The notes: generated from the letters alone by a model not told the origin. A DNA stretch of 15,674 bases from Rhodocyclaceae bacterium (GCA_030682595.1 JAUXNZ010000254.1:1-15674), one strand, 5' to 3'. Positions 7,183 to 13,912 are shown, counted from the first letter of the stretch. Numbers and translations are program-made.

Positions 7183-7346
7183 TACCTCGTTGTGGGCGGT
7201 AACGCGATGACGCTGCATGGCCGCAGCATAAAACGTTTGTCCATGAAGGGCAGCCTTTGCACTTCATCGGGCTTGAAGATCTAAAAGCCAACAAACGCGC
7301 CTCGGCGCGGCCACGCGATCTAGACGATCTGGAGCAGTTGCCCTGA
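7127..7346 (+). pseudogene. Decayed DUF6036-like nucleotidyltransferase gene (frameshift plus internal deletion)
   Basis: Three reading frames together give one family sequence. Frame 1, from ATG 7127, reads MPSKDFKEFVAPLNAHGV. The frame then slips by one base at about 7181, where GTT-GA-TAC should be GTT-CGA-TAC (V-R-Y), and continues as YLVVGGNAMTLHGRSIKR, the nucleotidyltransferase GG motif region. After about 7230 the sequence jumps to a third frame reading EGQPLHFIGLEDLKANKR and ending ARPRDLDDLEQLP at TGA 7344-7346, the usual C-terminus. Roughly 90 central residues, including the catalytic acidic pair, are missing. That number is an estimate from memory of the family length. The gene cannot encode a working enzyme. 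Confidence 0.75.
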
Positions 7347-7515
7347 CGTCTGAGTTGGCCAGCAAGAGCCGTTGGGCTTCAAGCCGCGAATGCGTGCTTC
7401 AGACTGATTTCGGACACTCAAAATTCTGGACTGCGGATAAGATCTATGCCAACACGATGCTCCGAGCCTTCGGTAGCGAGCGTCGGCTTACCGGAGTACA
7501 ACGGCCATTGACGTC

Positions 7516-7887
7516 GTGCTAAAGGAAATAGCACAGCGGGCGATGGCAGCCATGGGGCATAACCTGGGCGGGTCACCCGGGCGAGGTACTGTGAATGCGT
7601 ACGGTATCGCATTACTTTCCGTGGAAAGCTGGAAGAAAATACAGTCACCCACGGAGACCGCCCATGCCATCCCCTCGTTCCGCCCATCCTCAGGGGGCCC
7701 TGACGACGCGTCAGCGGGAAATCACCACATGGGCGAATCGGCGCAGCCGCCGAGAATCGCCCCGGCGTGCGGAGCACCTTTGTGGGAGGCTGCAAGAGCT
7801 TCGGAGCAAGCGGGCAGCGACCCTCAATGGGATATGTCGATACAGCCTGCACCGGAGTTCGAATTCAATCAGCGCATCGTCTGGTGA
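7516..7887 (+). CDS. Doubtful hypothetical ORF or gene remnant
   Basis: It opens with GTG and reads 123 residues (MLKEIAQRAMAAMGHNLGG ... PAPEFEFNQRIVW). The last part (QWDMSIQPAPEFEFNQRIVW) looks like a genuine C-terminal tail, and the stop lies exactly in a hairpin (7885-7907). No Shine-Dalgarno is seen before the GTG, the frame is only modestly long, and overlapping frames are equally open. I do not recognise a family. It could be the 3' end of a degraded transposase-like or phage gene, or chance. Confidence 0.2.
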   Translation: MLKEIAQRAMAAMGHNLGGSPGRGTVNAYGIALLSVESWKKIQSPTETAHAIPSFRPSSGGPDDASAGNHHMGESAQPPRIAPACGAPLWEAARASEQAGSDPQWDMSIQPAPEFEFNQRIVW

Positions 7888-7907
7888 CGAGCATTTTTTC
7901 CTCGTCA
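7885..7907. other. Inverted repeat TGACGAG-N9-CTCGTCA
   Basis: A perfect 7-bp stem encloses a 9-base loop that holds six T. The first TGA is the stop codon of the doubtful ORF 7516-7887. There is no T-run after the stem, so it is not a standard terminator. It could be an operator or the residue of one. Confidence 0.4.
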
Positions 7908-8025
7908 TGGGTGTGCTTGTGCGTGTAACTGGTTTTCAGCACGGGCTGGAGAAGTGCTTGCCATTACACGTGTGGGTGCGGTGGGATTCGGATTTTCTGT
8001 GAGAGTGCAACGAAAACATTTGGCA

Positions 8026-8054
8026 TTGACCAGAGTCCGGAGGCCATGGATACT
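8026..8054 (+). promoter_or_regulatory. Candidate sigma70 promoter of the acyl-CoA dehydrogenase operon
   Basis: TTGACC at 8026-8031 matches five of six -35 bases. GATACT at 8049-8054 matches four of six -10 bases. The spacing is 17 bp. Transcription would begin near 8061, leaving a leader of about 40 bases with AGGAG (8087-8091) seven bases before the GTG start at 8099. Confidence 0.4.
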
Positions 8055-8102
8055 TCCGTTTGTGTGGTTGAAATTCCTATCCTTAAAGGAGCAAACAGGT
8101 GA
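8046..8102 (+). CDS. Possible 18-aa leader peptide overlapping the dehydrogenase start
   Basis: An ATG two bases after GGAGG (8039-8043) opens a frame reading MDTSVCVVEIPILKGANR. Its TGA (8100-8102) overlaps the GTG of the dehydrogenase as GTGA. The Shine-Dalgarno spacing is unusually short. If the promoter at 8026-8054 is right, the ATG lies upstream of the RNA start and the peptide would be made only from a longer transcript. Low confidence. Confidence 0.2.
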   Translation: MDTSVCVVEIPILKGANR

Positions 8103-9421
8103 TTGATTTTTCTTTGACCGTTGAACAGAAAGCGCTACAGAAAATGGCGCGCGAATTCGCCCAGGAAGTGCTGAAGCCTCTGGTGCGGGCTGCCGATGCC
8201 GAACCCGATCCGCAAAAGGGCTTCCAGATGATCAAGCCGGCCTACGAAAAGGCCTACGAACTTGGATTTGCCACTGGCTTCCTGCCGCAGGAGTATGGTG
8301 GCGGCGGACTTTCCAACGTTGACGTCCTGATTGCGGTCGAGGAGATTGCAGCAGTTGATCCCGGTTTCGGTTGTGTGTTGCTGGTCAATGGCCTGGCCCT
8401 CATGCCCCTGGTATGGTTCGGCACCGAGGCGCAGAAAAAGAAATGGCTGACGGCAGCCTGCAACGACCCTACCAAAAGTTTCCTCGCCGGCTGGGTGGTG
8501 TCGGAGCCGGCAGGCAGTCCGGGCGGAACCGCCAACTTCGACAGTCCCGATCCGGCGTCCGGCATTCGGGTGACGGCTGATCTGAAGAACGGCGAATATG
8601 TCATCAATGGGCGCAAATATTGGCCTTCCAGCTCAGCAGGCTGGGACATGAAGGGCGCGGATGTCAACACCGTGGTGGTGCGGACGGAGCGCGCCAAGGG
8701 TGGCAAGGAAGGGTTGTCCTGCATTCTGGTGCCGCGCGGCACCGCCGGCGTCACTTACGAGCCCTGCATCGACAAGATGGGCCAGCGGCTCAATCAGAAC
8801 ACCGACATTCATTTCAAGGATGCCCGGGTGCCGGCCGAGAATGTGTTTGCCCTCGGCAATGGCGATCTGGTCATCAGCAAGGCCTTTACCTGGTCCGGTC
8901 CGGTGGCGGGCATCGCTGCGGTGGGGACGGCACGCTCTGCCTACGAGTACACGCTCAACTGGGCCAAGACCTATACCGGTGGCGGGCCTCAACCCATCAT
9001 CGGGCACCAGAATGTCGGCTACATGCTGTCTGACATCGCGATGCGCATCGAGGCGTCACGCTATCTGTGCTGGAAATCCGGTTACTACGCCGATCTCCAC
9101 GACAGCGAAAACCACGCCTTGGGCGCCATGGCGAAGATTTACCCGGGCGAGGTCGGCATGCAGGTGGTGTATGACTGCATGCGGGTGATGGGCATCAACA
9201 GTTACGACCGGCGCAGTCACCCGCTCGAGAAAAACCTGCGCGACATGCTGTGCTTCCCGATCTATGACGCCGGCAACATGGGCATGCAGCGCCGCAAGAT
9301 CTGGGGGGTGATGGCGCATCCCTCCTTCAATCCGCGCGCTTTCATGGACAACGAAGCCATCTCCTTCACCAAGGACATGGAGGGCATCGGCACGGTGGTG
9401 ACGCCGCCCGCTGCCGGCTGA
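8099..9421 (+). CDS. Divergent FAD acyl-CoA dehydrogenase
   Basis: A 440-aa acyl-CoA dehydrogenase with the normal three domains: N-terminal helices (1-120, MIDFSLTVEQKAL, then LPQEYGGGGLSNVD), beta domain (125-250, GWVVSEPAGSPGG) and C-terminal helices (255-430, GTARSAYEYTLNW). It oxidises an acyl-CoA and passes electrons to ETF, here presumably that encoded downstream. The motif usually written YEGT, whose Glu is the base in medium-chain enzymes, reads Y389-D390-A-G-N. The alternative base position used by isovaleryl-CoA dehydrogenase falls at S266, and the Arg after it is G267 (FTWSGPVAGIA). The conserved RxxFG FAD-contact loop is replaced by TYTGGGPQP. The GTG start has AGGAG seven bases upstream. 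Membership is certain. The substrate is unknown, and an alicyclic or otherwise unusual acyl-CoA is an inference. Confidence 0.92.
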   Translation: MIDFSLTVEQKALQKMAREFAQEVLKPLVRAADAEPDPQKGFQMIKPAYEKAYELGFATGFLPQEYGGGGLSNVDVLIAVEEIAAVDPGFGCVLLVNGLALMPLVWFGTEAQKKKWLTAACNDPTKSFLAGWVVSEPAGSPGGTANFDSPDPASGIRVTADLKNGEYVINGRKYWPSSSAGWDMKGADVNTVVVRTERAKGGKEGLSCILVPRGTAGVTYEPCIDKMGQRLNQNTDIHFKDARVPAENVFALGNGDLVISKAFTWSGPVAGIAAVGTARSAYEYTLNWAKTYTGGGPQPIIGHQNVGYMLSDIAMRIEASRYLCWKSGYYADLHDSENHALGAMAKIYPGEVGMQVVYDCMRVMGINSYDRRSHPLEKNLRDMLCFPIYDAGNMGMQRRKIWGVMAHPSFNPRAFMDNEAISFTKDMEGIGTVVTPPAAG

Positions 9422-9435
9422 CCGCGAGACGACGA

Positions 9436-9467
9436 AGCCCCGCCTTGGGCGGGGTTGGGGGTGGGGG
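9436..9467 (+). promoter_or_regulatory. Intercistronic hairpin overlapping a G-quadruplex motif
   Basis: AGCCCCGCC (9436-9444) pairs with GGCGGGGTT (9448-9456) around a three-base loop, with one G-U pair. The 3' arm is also part of four G runs (9447-9449, 9451-9454, 9457-9461, 9463-9467) with loops of 1, 2 and 1 bases, a canonical quadruplex pattern. The two folds exclude each other. Seven T at 9488-9494 are too far away for a simple terminator. The element may tune expression between the dehydrogenase and the downstream genes. Confidence 0.5.
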
Positions 9468-9548
9468 ACGTGATATTCGCCTTTGCGTTTTTTTCATCAT
9501 CAGGGGCGCTGCATTCCCCTGCGTGAGCGTTAGTGGAGATTCCATTCC

Positions 9549-10823
9549 ATGCCAAGCCGGCAAACCTTTGGTCTTCTGCCGCCGGACACCGAATTCGCCA
9601 TGTATCTGGCATTGGTGCCGTTTGCTCTGGTGTTCTGCATCGGTGTTTATTTGCGGTTTCGTGCCGCGGGGCTGGCGCGATTGCTTATCAACGCGCCATC
9701 TGGCATTGGTTGCGCGTTGGGCCGCTTGCTGCAATATGGTTTTGGCCAGCGACGCGTTGCGCAACGGCCGCGCGGCTGGCCGCATCTGGCCATTTTTTAC
9801 GGCTTCCTGACACTGCTCTTCGGTTCAGTCATGGTGGCTGCGGACTGGGACGTATTCCAACCGCTGGGTAGCCGCATTCTCCTCGGCACACCTTACCTCT
9901 ATCTGGAGACCCTGCTTGATGCGCTGGGTTTGGTTTTTGTCGCTGGTCTGAGCGTTGCCTTGATCTGGCGATTGCTGAAACTCCCTGGGATCAGCCAGGA
10001 TCAACGCCCATTGCAGTGGCAATTCCTGCTGCTCGGCACGGGGCTGCTCTACATGGGCGTGACCGGCTTCCTGCTCGAAGGTCTGAGGTTGACGCTGACG
10101 CCTGTCCCGTGGGCTGACTGGTCGTTCGTCGGCTACGCCCTGACCGGGACGTTGCGCTCCTTAGGCGTTACGGAAAATGACCAAAACATTTACGTCATCT
10201 TGTGGTGGAGCCATGCCCTTGTTGCCTTCAGCCTGATCGCGGCCTTGCCTTATTCTGCGCTGTTGCATGCGCTGGCCGCGCCGGCGAACCTCATGCTTCA
10301 CTCTGGTCGTCCCCAGTTGGGACTCGATACGCCCTTCGACCTACGGCAGATTGCGGCCGACGGCAATTTCGATGTCAAGGCCGGTGTCGCGACACTCGCT
10401 GATTTCAGCCAGGTGCAGCGCTTCGTGCTCATGGCGTGTACTGATTGCGGCCGCTGCGACGACGCCTGTCCCGGTGTTGCCAGCGGCACGGTCTTGTCAC
10501 CTCGACGCCTGGTGCAAGGTTTGCGTGCCAGGCAGCTGGCCAACGCTGCTGCGACCGATCTGCTCGCTTCAGGCACCGTGTCGGCCGAGGCGGTGTGGGC
10601 GTGCACGACCTGCGGCGCATGCGTCACGGCTTGCCCGGTGTTTATCCAGCCGGTCGACTACATTGTCCCGATGCGCCGCGAGCTGTTAACCCGGCAGCAA
10701 GCCGATAAACGCCAGATCGAGCTGCTCGGCAATCTGGGGCGCAACTTCAATCCCTACGGCCTGCCAGCGGCCAACCGCGCACAGCTGGCAGCAGAGCTCG
10801 CGGCATCGAACCACACGTCATGA
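9549..10823 (+). CDS. Membrane subunit of ETF:quinone-type Fe-S oxidoreductase (cytochrome b-like plus two [4Fe-4S] motifs)
   Basis: A 424-aa protein. Residues 18-245 hold about five to six membrane helices of the NarI/HdrE kind, with candidate heme b ligands H79 (WPHLAIFYGFLTLLFG), H222 (WWSHALVAFSL) and H240. The C-terminal half has two ferredoxin motifs: C297-x2-C300-x2-C303-x3-C307 and C352-x2-C355-x2-C358-x3-C362-P. In fused EtfAB:menaquinone oxidoreductases (EMO, DUF224-type) this part precedes CCG domains. Here the CCG part is the next gene. Start: GGAG at 9535-9538 supports the ATG at 9549. The ATG at 9600 begins exactly at the first helix but has no Shine-Dalgarno. It should carry electrons from ETF-reduced Fe-S clusters to quinone. 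Its stop overlaps the next start as ATGA. Confidence 0.85.
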   Translation: MPSRQTFGLLPPDTEFAMYLALVPFALVFCIGVYLRFRAAGLARLLINAPSGIGCALGRLLQYGFGQRRVAQRPRGWPHLAIFYGFLTLLFGSVMVAADWDVFQPLGSRILLGTPYLYLETLLDALGLVFVAGLSVALIWRLLKLPGISQDQRPLQWQFLLLGTGLLYMGVTGFLLEGLRLTLTPVPWADWSFVGYALTGTLRSLGVTENDQNIYVILWWSHALVAFSLIAALPYSALLHALAAPANLMLHSGRPQLGLDTPFDLRQIAADGNFDVKAGVATLADFSQVQRFVLMACTDCGRCDDACPGVASGTVLSPRRLVQGLRARQLANAAATDLLASGTVSAEAVWACTTCGACVTACPVFIQPVDYIVPMRRELLTRQQADKRQIELLGNLGRNFNPYGLPAANRAQLAAELAASNHTS

Positions 10824-11620
10824 AATCTAATCCGCTGCCGCAGCAGCAGCCAGCTTTGCCGCCACTGGATGAACCGTACACTTTCTGGACCGGCTGCGCG
10901 GCAAACTACGACACGCGCATCGCTGCCGTGGTCAAGGCTGCCGCCAAGGTACTGCGGGCAGGTGGAATGACTATGACATTTCTGGGCGAAGAGGAGGCGT
11001 GCACCGGGGATTGTGCGCGGCGTCTGGGCGAGGAAGGGCTGTTCCAGCAGCTCGCCCTGCAGAACATCGCGACACTCAGGCGGCATGAAGTCAAGTGCAT
11101 CGTGACCCATTGCGCGCACTGCTTCCATGTGCTCAAAAACGAATACCCGCGCTTTGGTGGCTACTTCGCGGTGTATCACCACACCGAGCTCATTGCGCAT
11201 CTGCTCCGCGCAGGCCGGCTGCGACTCAAGGCCACGGCCCGGCCGCTGGCGACTCTTCACGACTCCTGCTATGTCGGACGCTACAACGGCGTTTTCTCCG
11301 CGCCACGCGAGCTGCTGCAGGCAGTCTGTGGCAGCAACACCGTCGACATGCCACGTCACGGCGAAGAAAGTTTCTGTTGCGGCGGCGGTGGCGCGAACTA
11401 CTGGTATGACATACCGAAGCAGGAGTCGGCCGGGGCCATCCGCATGCGCGAGGTCGTTGCCGCTGGCGCGCAGACGGTCGTGGTCGAATGCCCGTTCTGC
11501 CTCAAGATGCTGGAGCTTGGCGCGCACGGCGCAGTCGGGGGCAATCAGGTCAAGGTGCTCGACATCGCTGAAATCGTTGCTGACGCCCTCGGCGAAGGGC
11601 CGGATGGCGTTGCGTCATGA
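10820..11620 (+). CDS. CCG-domain (HdrB/HdrD-like) Fe-S subunit of the ETF:quinone-type oxidoreductase
   Basis: A 266-aa soluble protein with two cysteine-rich CCG domains, which bind unusual Fe-S clusters in HdrB and EMO proteins. Domain 1: C26 (TGCAANYD), C61-T-G-D-C65 (EEEACTGDCARRLG) and C98-x2-C101 (THCAHCFHVLKNEYP). Domain 2: C150 (HDSCYVGRYN), C186-C187-G (SFCCGGGGANYWYD) and C224-x2-C227 (VECPFCLKML). The first domain has CTG in place of CCG and an extra Cys in place of the usual Pro of GDPARR. Together with the preceding 424-aa gene it makes up the length and order of one fused EMO. ATGA overlaps join it to both neighbours (10820-10823 and 11617-11620). It probably receives electrons from EtfAB. 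Confidence 0.87.
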   Translation: MKSNPLPQQQPALPPLDEPYTFWTGCAANYDTRIAAVVKAAAKVLRAGGMTMTFLGEEEACTGDCARRLGEEGLFQQLALQNIATLRRHEVKCIVTHCAHCFHVLKNEYPRFGGYFAVYHHTELIAHLLRAGRLRLKATARPLATLHDSCYVGRYNGVFSAPRELLQAVCGSNTVDMPRHGEESFCCGGGGANYWYDIPKQESAGAIRMREVVAAGAQTVVVECPFCLKMLELGAHGAVGGNQVKVLDIAEIVADALGEGPDGVAS

Positions 11621-12438
11621 GCGAGTTGAACATCCTCGTCTGCATGAAATTTGTTCCGGATGCCAATCTGTTGCGGGCGGATGCCGCAACCGGGCGCCCG
11701 GATCTGAAGCCTGAGCAATTCCGCATCAGCCCCTTCGACGAGAATGCCATCGAGGCGGGATTGCAGCTTGTTGCAAAACACGGCGGGCGGGTGGTGGCAC
11801 TGAGTCTGTATTCCCTGCCGCCGCCGAAGGAGGTCGTGCACAAGGCGCTGGCCATGGGCTTGAGCAAGGTCTATCTGGTTCGCGACGACGAGCGGATTGC
11901 CTGCGACGCTTTGCGCACTGCCAGCGTGCTGGCCGCAGCGGTGCGCGCCAGTGCCGCTTTGGAAAATATCTCGCAGTGGGACCTGCTGCTCTGCGGCGAG
12001 GCCTCCGCCGACGAATATAGCGAGCAGGTTGGACCGCGCCTGGCAGTGGCTCTTGGCCTGCCGCTGGTCTCCTATGCCACCGCGCTGTCGCTCGAAGACC
12101 GCCTGCTGCTTGCCGAGCGGGCCATCGAAGAGCGCTCGGAAAGCATCGAAGTCGTCCTTCCCGCCGTGGTTACGGTCGGCATGGAGATCAACACCGCCCG
12201 CATGCCCACGGTTCTACAGATCATGGGGGCAGGGCGCAAGCCGGTGATCGAGCTGGCGCTGGCGGAACTGACCGGTCTCGACATCGAACAGCTGAAGGCA
12301 TTGCCAGTGGCGGAAGTGCATGAGGTGTTTATGCCGCCAAGCACGCGCCAGCAGGTTGTGATCGAGGGCGACAATGCGCAGGAGATCGTGACCGATTTGC
12401 TGCGGCGTCTGGGTGCCTGCGGCGCGGTGGACTTCTGA
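11617..12438 (+). CDS. etfB: Electron transfer flavoprotein beta subunit
   Basis: A 273-aa EtfB. The N-terminus ILVCMKFVPDAN, ISPFDENAIEAGL at 37-49 and the KALAMGLSKVYLV helix and strand are family hallmarks. The nucleotide-binding loop is GEASADEYSEQVGPRLA (127-143). The strand before LPAVVTV has ER at 171-172 where EtfB usually has GG (EGGTE type), and the usual Gln of the GxQ motif is A129. These changes may alter AMP/FAD binding or docking with the dehydrogenase. Nothing seen supports a bifurcating type with certainty. The start ATG overlaps the stop of the CCG gene (ATGA), and the end overlaps the EtfA start (TGATG at 12436-12440). Confidence 0.92.
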   Translation: MSELNILVCMKFVPDANLLRADAATGRPDLKPEQFRISPFDENAIEAGLQLVAKHGGRVVALSLYSLPPPKEVVHKALAMGLSKVYLVRDDERIACDALRTASVLAAAVRASAALENISQWDLLLCGEASADEYSEQVGPRLAVALGLPLVSYATALSLEDRLLLAERAIEERSESIEVVLPAVVTVGMEINTARMPTVLQIMGAGRKPVIELALAELTGLDIEQLKALPVAEVHEVFMPPSTRQQVVIEGDNAQEIVTDLLRRLGACGAVDF

Positions 12439-13442
12439 TGGCTGCGCCAGCAAGCGTGAATGACGGCGGGATTCTGGTGTTTGCGGATAACGTCGAACTG
12501 GTGGGCGAACTGCTGACGGCGGGATTCGAGCTTGCAGGGGGTTTGCAATTGCCGGTCACCGTCGCGGCGATCGGTGGCAACGCGCAGTCCCAGCTTGCGG
12601 AAGGCCTGGCATGTGGGGCAGGGCATGTGCTGGTGGTCAACCTGACGCATGACTCTGAGGAGTCCATAGCCACTGGCCTTTGCTCGGCGATCCGGGCCAC
12701 CAATCCCGCTGTTGTGCTGGTCGGCGCCACTCGCATGGGTGCCGGGATCGCGGCGCGTGCCGGGCAAATGCTGCAAATTCCCTGCGTGAGCAACTGCATC
12801 GCGCTAGAACTGCACAGCGATGGCTATTTGCGCGTCGAGCGCCGCGCTTACGGCGGGCAATTCGTCTCCCGGCAACTGCTGCGCAGCGGGCCACGTCTTG
12901 TCACGGTGCCGCCCAGGTGCTTCCCTCAGGCCATGAAAGTCGCCGGGGCAAGCGGCCGCATCACGGAAATCTCCGTTACCGTTCCGCCGCCCCGGTTGAA
13001 GATTGTGAGCGTCAGCCAGCGCACACGCAGCCCGGTGGATATCACGAAGGCTGAAGTCATTGTCGGCGCGGGACGCGGCGTGCAGAAAATCGAGGACCTG
13101 CAACTACTGGAGCAGCTTGCCAGGCTACTGGATGGAGCGCTGGCGGGATCGCGACCACTCACCGGCGATGTGGACTGGTTGCCGATGGAGCGGCGTATCG
13201 GCTTGTCGGGCCAGACGGTCAAACCCAGGTTGTACATAGCCTGCGGCATTTCGGGACAGATCGAGCACATCGTCGGCATGAAAGGGGCGCGTACCGTCGT
13301 CGCCATCAACAACGACCGCAATGCGCCGATTCACATCGCAGCCGATTACAGCGTCATCGGCGATCTGTACCAAGTCGTGCCGGCGCTTATCCAGGCTTGT
13401 GAAAGGGCCAAGGGAAAGCCTGATCCCGCAATGTCAGCATGA
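12438..13442 (+). CDS. etfA: Electron transfer flavoprotein alpha subunit
   Basis: A 334-aa EtfA. The N-terminal domain (residues 1-190) pairs with EtfB. The C-terminal FAD domain (200-325) has VIVGAGRGVQKIEDL (207-221, R213), GLSGQTVKP (255-263), YIACGISGQIEHIVGM (266-281, H277), VVAINND (287-293) and ADYSVIGDLYQVVP (302-315). All are in canonical order, so FAD binding looks intact. It accepts electrons from the dehydrogenase and passes them to the membrane Fe-S complex encoded just upstream. Translation is coupled to etfB through TGATG. It is the last gene of the operon. A T-run terminator-like hairpin lies about 50 bp downstream. Confidence 0.95.
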   Translation: MAAPASVNDGGILVFADNVELVGELLTAGFELAGGLQLPVTVAAIGGNAQSQLAEGLACGAGHVLVVNLTHDSEESIATGLCSAIRATNPAVVLVGATRMGAGIAARAGQMLQIPCVSNCIALELHSDGYLRVERRAYGGQFVSRQLLRSGPRLVTVPPRCFPQAMKVAGASGRITEISVTVPPPRLKIVSVSQRTRSPVDITKAEVIVGAGRGVQKIEDLQLLEQLARLLDGALAGSRPLTGDVDWLPMERRIGLSGQTVKPRLYIACGISGQIEHIVGMKGARTVVAINNDRNAPIHIAADYSVIGDLYQVVPALIQACERAKGKPDPAMSA

Positions 13443-13493
13443 TGTGCGCAGACTGTTTATTTGAGCGCGCAAAAGACCAGAAAATGCCCCTTT

Positions 13494-13514
13494 ATGTGAG
13501 GCCACATGTTTTTT
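13494..13514 (+). terminator. Weak rho-independent terminator of the etf operon
   Basis: ATGTG (13494-13498) pairs with CACAT (13503-13507) around AGGC. One base later comes a run of six T (13509-13514). The stem is short, so termination may be partial. Confidence 0.45.
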
Positions 13515-13622
13515 AACGCCAGCCTCCCTAAGGATAGGAAATCCAGCGCGACATGCGGGAGCATCTTCTCTCCTGGTCGTCGGAGTTCGCCAGAAAGCCT
13601 TCCGCATCGCACCCCAAGCACT

Positions 13623-13672
13623 GCCTGAAGCCCGGAGAGGAGCCCCTGGCGGCGACTTTCCGGGCTTCAGGC
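13623..13672. repeat. Perfect 14-bp inverted repeat (large hairpin)
   Basis: GCCTGAAGCCCGGA (13623-13636) is exactly complementary to TCCGGGCTTCAGGC (13659-13672), with a 22-base spacer. There is no T-run, so it is not a simple intrinsic terminator. It could be a structured RNA, a REP-like element or a protein-binding palindrome. It lies in a 540-bp intergenic stretch (13443-13982) in which no gene is convincing. Confidence 0.7.
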
Positions 13673-13831
13673 GCGAGTCACCCCCTGACGAGCGACGGCT
13701 TGTCTTGATCTTGTACCTGCTGTGCCTGCGGGCCTACCAGGCGATGCCCCCCATCCCTGAAATGCGTATGGCCGCTCCCGTTGCATAGCCAGCGTAGGGT
13801 ATGAAAACCTGACTGGCACTTGAGCCAAAAA

Positions 13832-13857
13832 CCGCCGTCCCGCCAGCGCCGACTTTG
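13832..13857 (-). repeat. Dispersed GC-rich repeat, copy C
   Basis: The exact reverse complement of 21-46, 26 of 26 bases. Flanking sequence on the left also shares GCCAA-like segments with copy A after a short gap. It lies in the gap between etfA and rhlE. Confidence 0.75.
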
Positions 13858-13912
13858 CGGACTTGGCTCGGAGCCAGGCAGGCATTTGGTGACAGGTAGC
13901 CTTATATGACAA

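Larger units (their letters stand above)
7347..8025. other. About 680 bp without an assignable gene (probable decayed accessory DNA)
   Basis: Several open frames occur on both strands but none gives a recognisable domain. The only one that reads somewhat like protein is 7516-7887 (listed separately). A hairpin sits at its end. No tRNA, CRISPR array or clear insertion-sequence end is visible. Lying between a broken toxin-like gene and a metabolic operon, it is most likely a remnant of accessory insertions. Confidence 0.5.

Noticed and set aside
7418..7852. 144-codon minus-strand open frame in the unassigned region
   Set aside because: It gives no recognisable domain, has no clear ribosome binding site, and other frames are equally open. 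It was considered as a reverse transcriptase or transposase piece, but no motif supports this.
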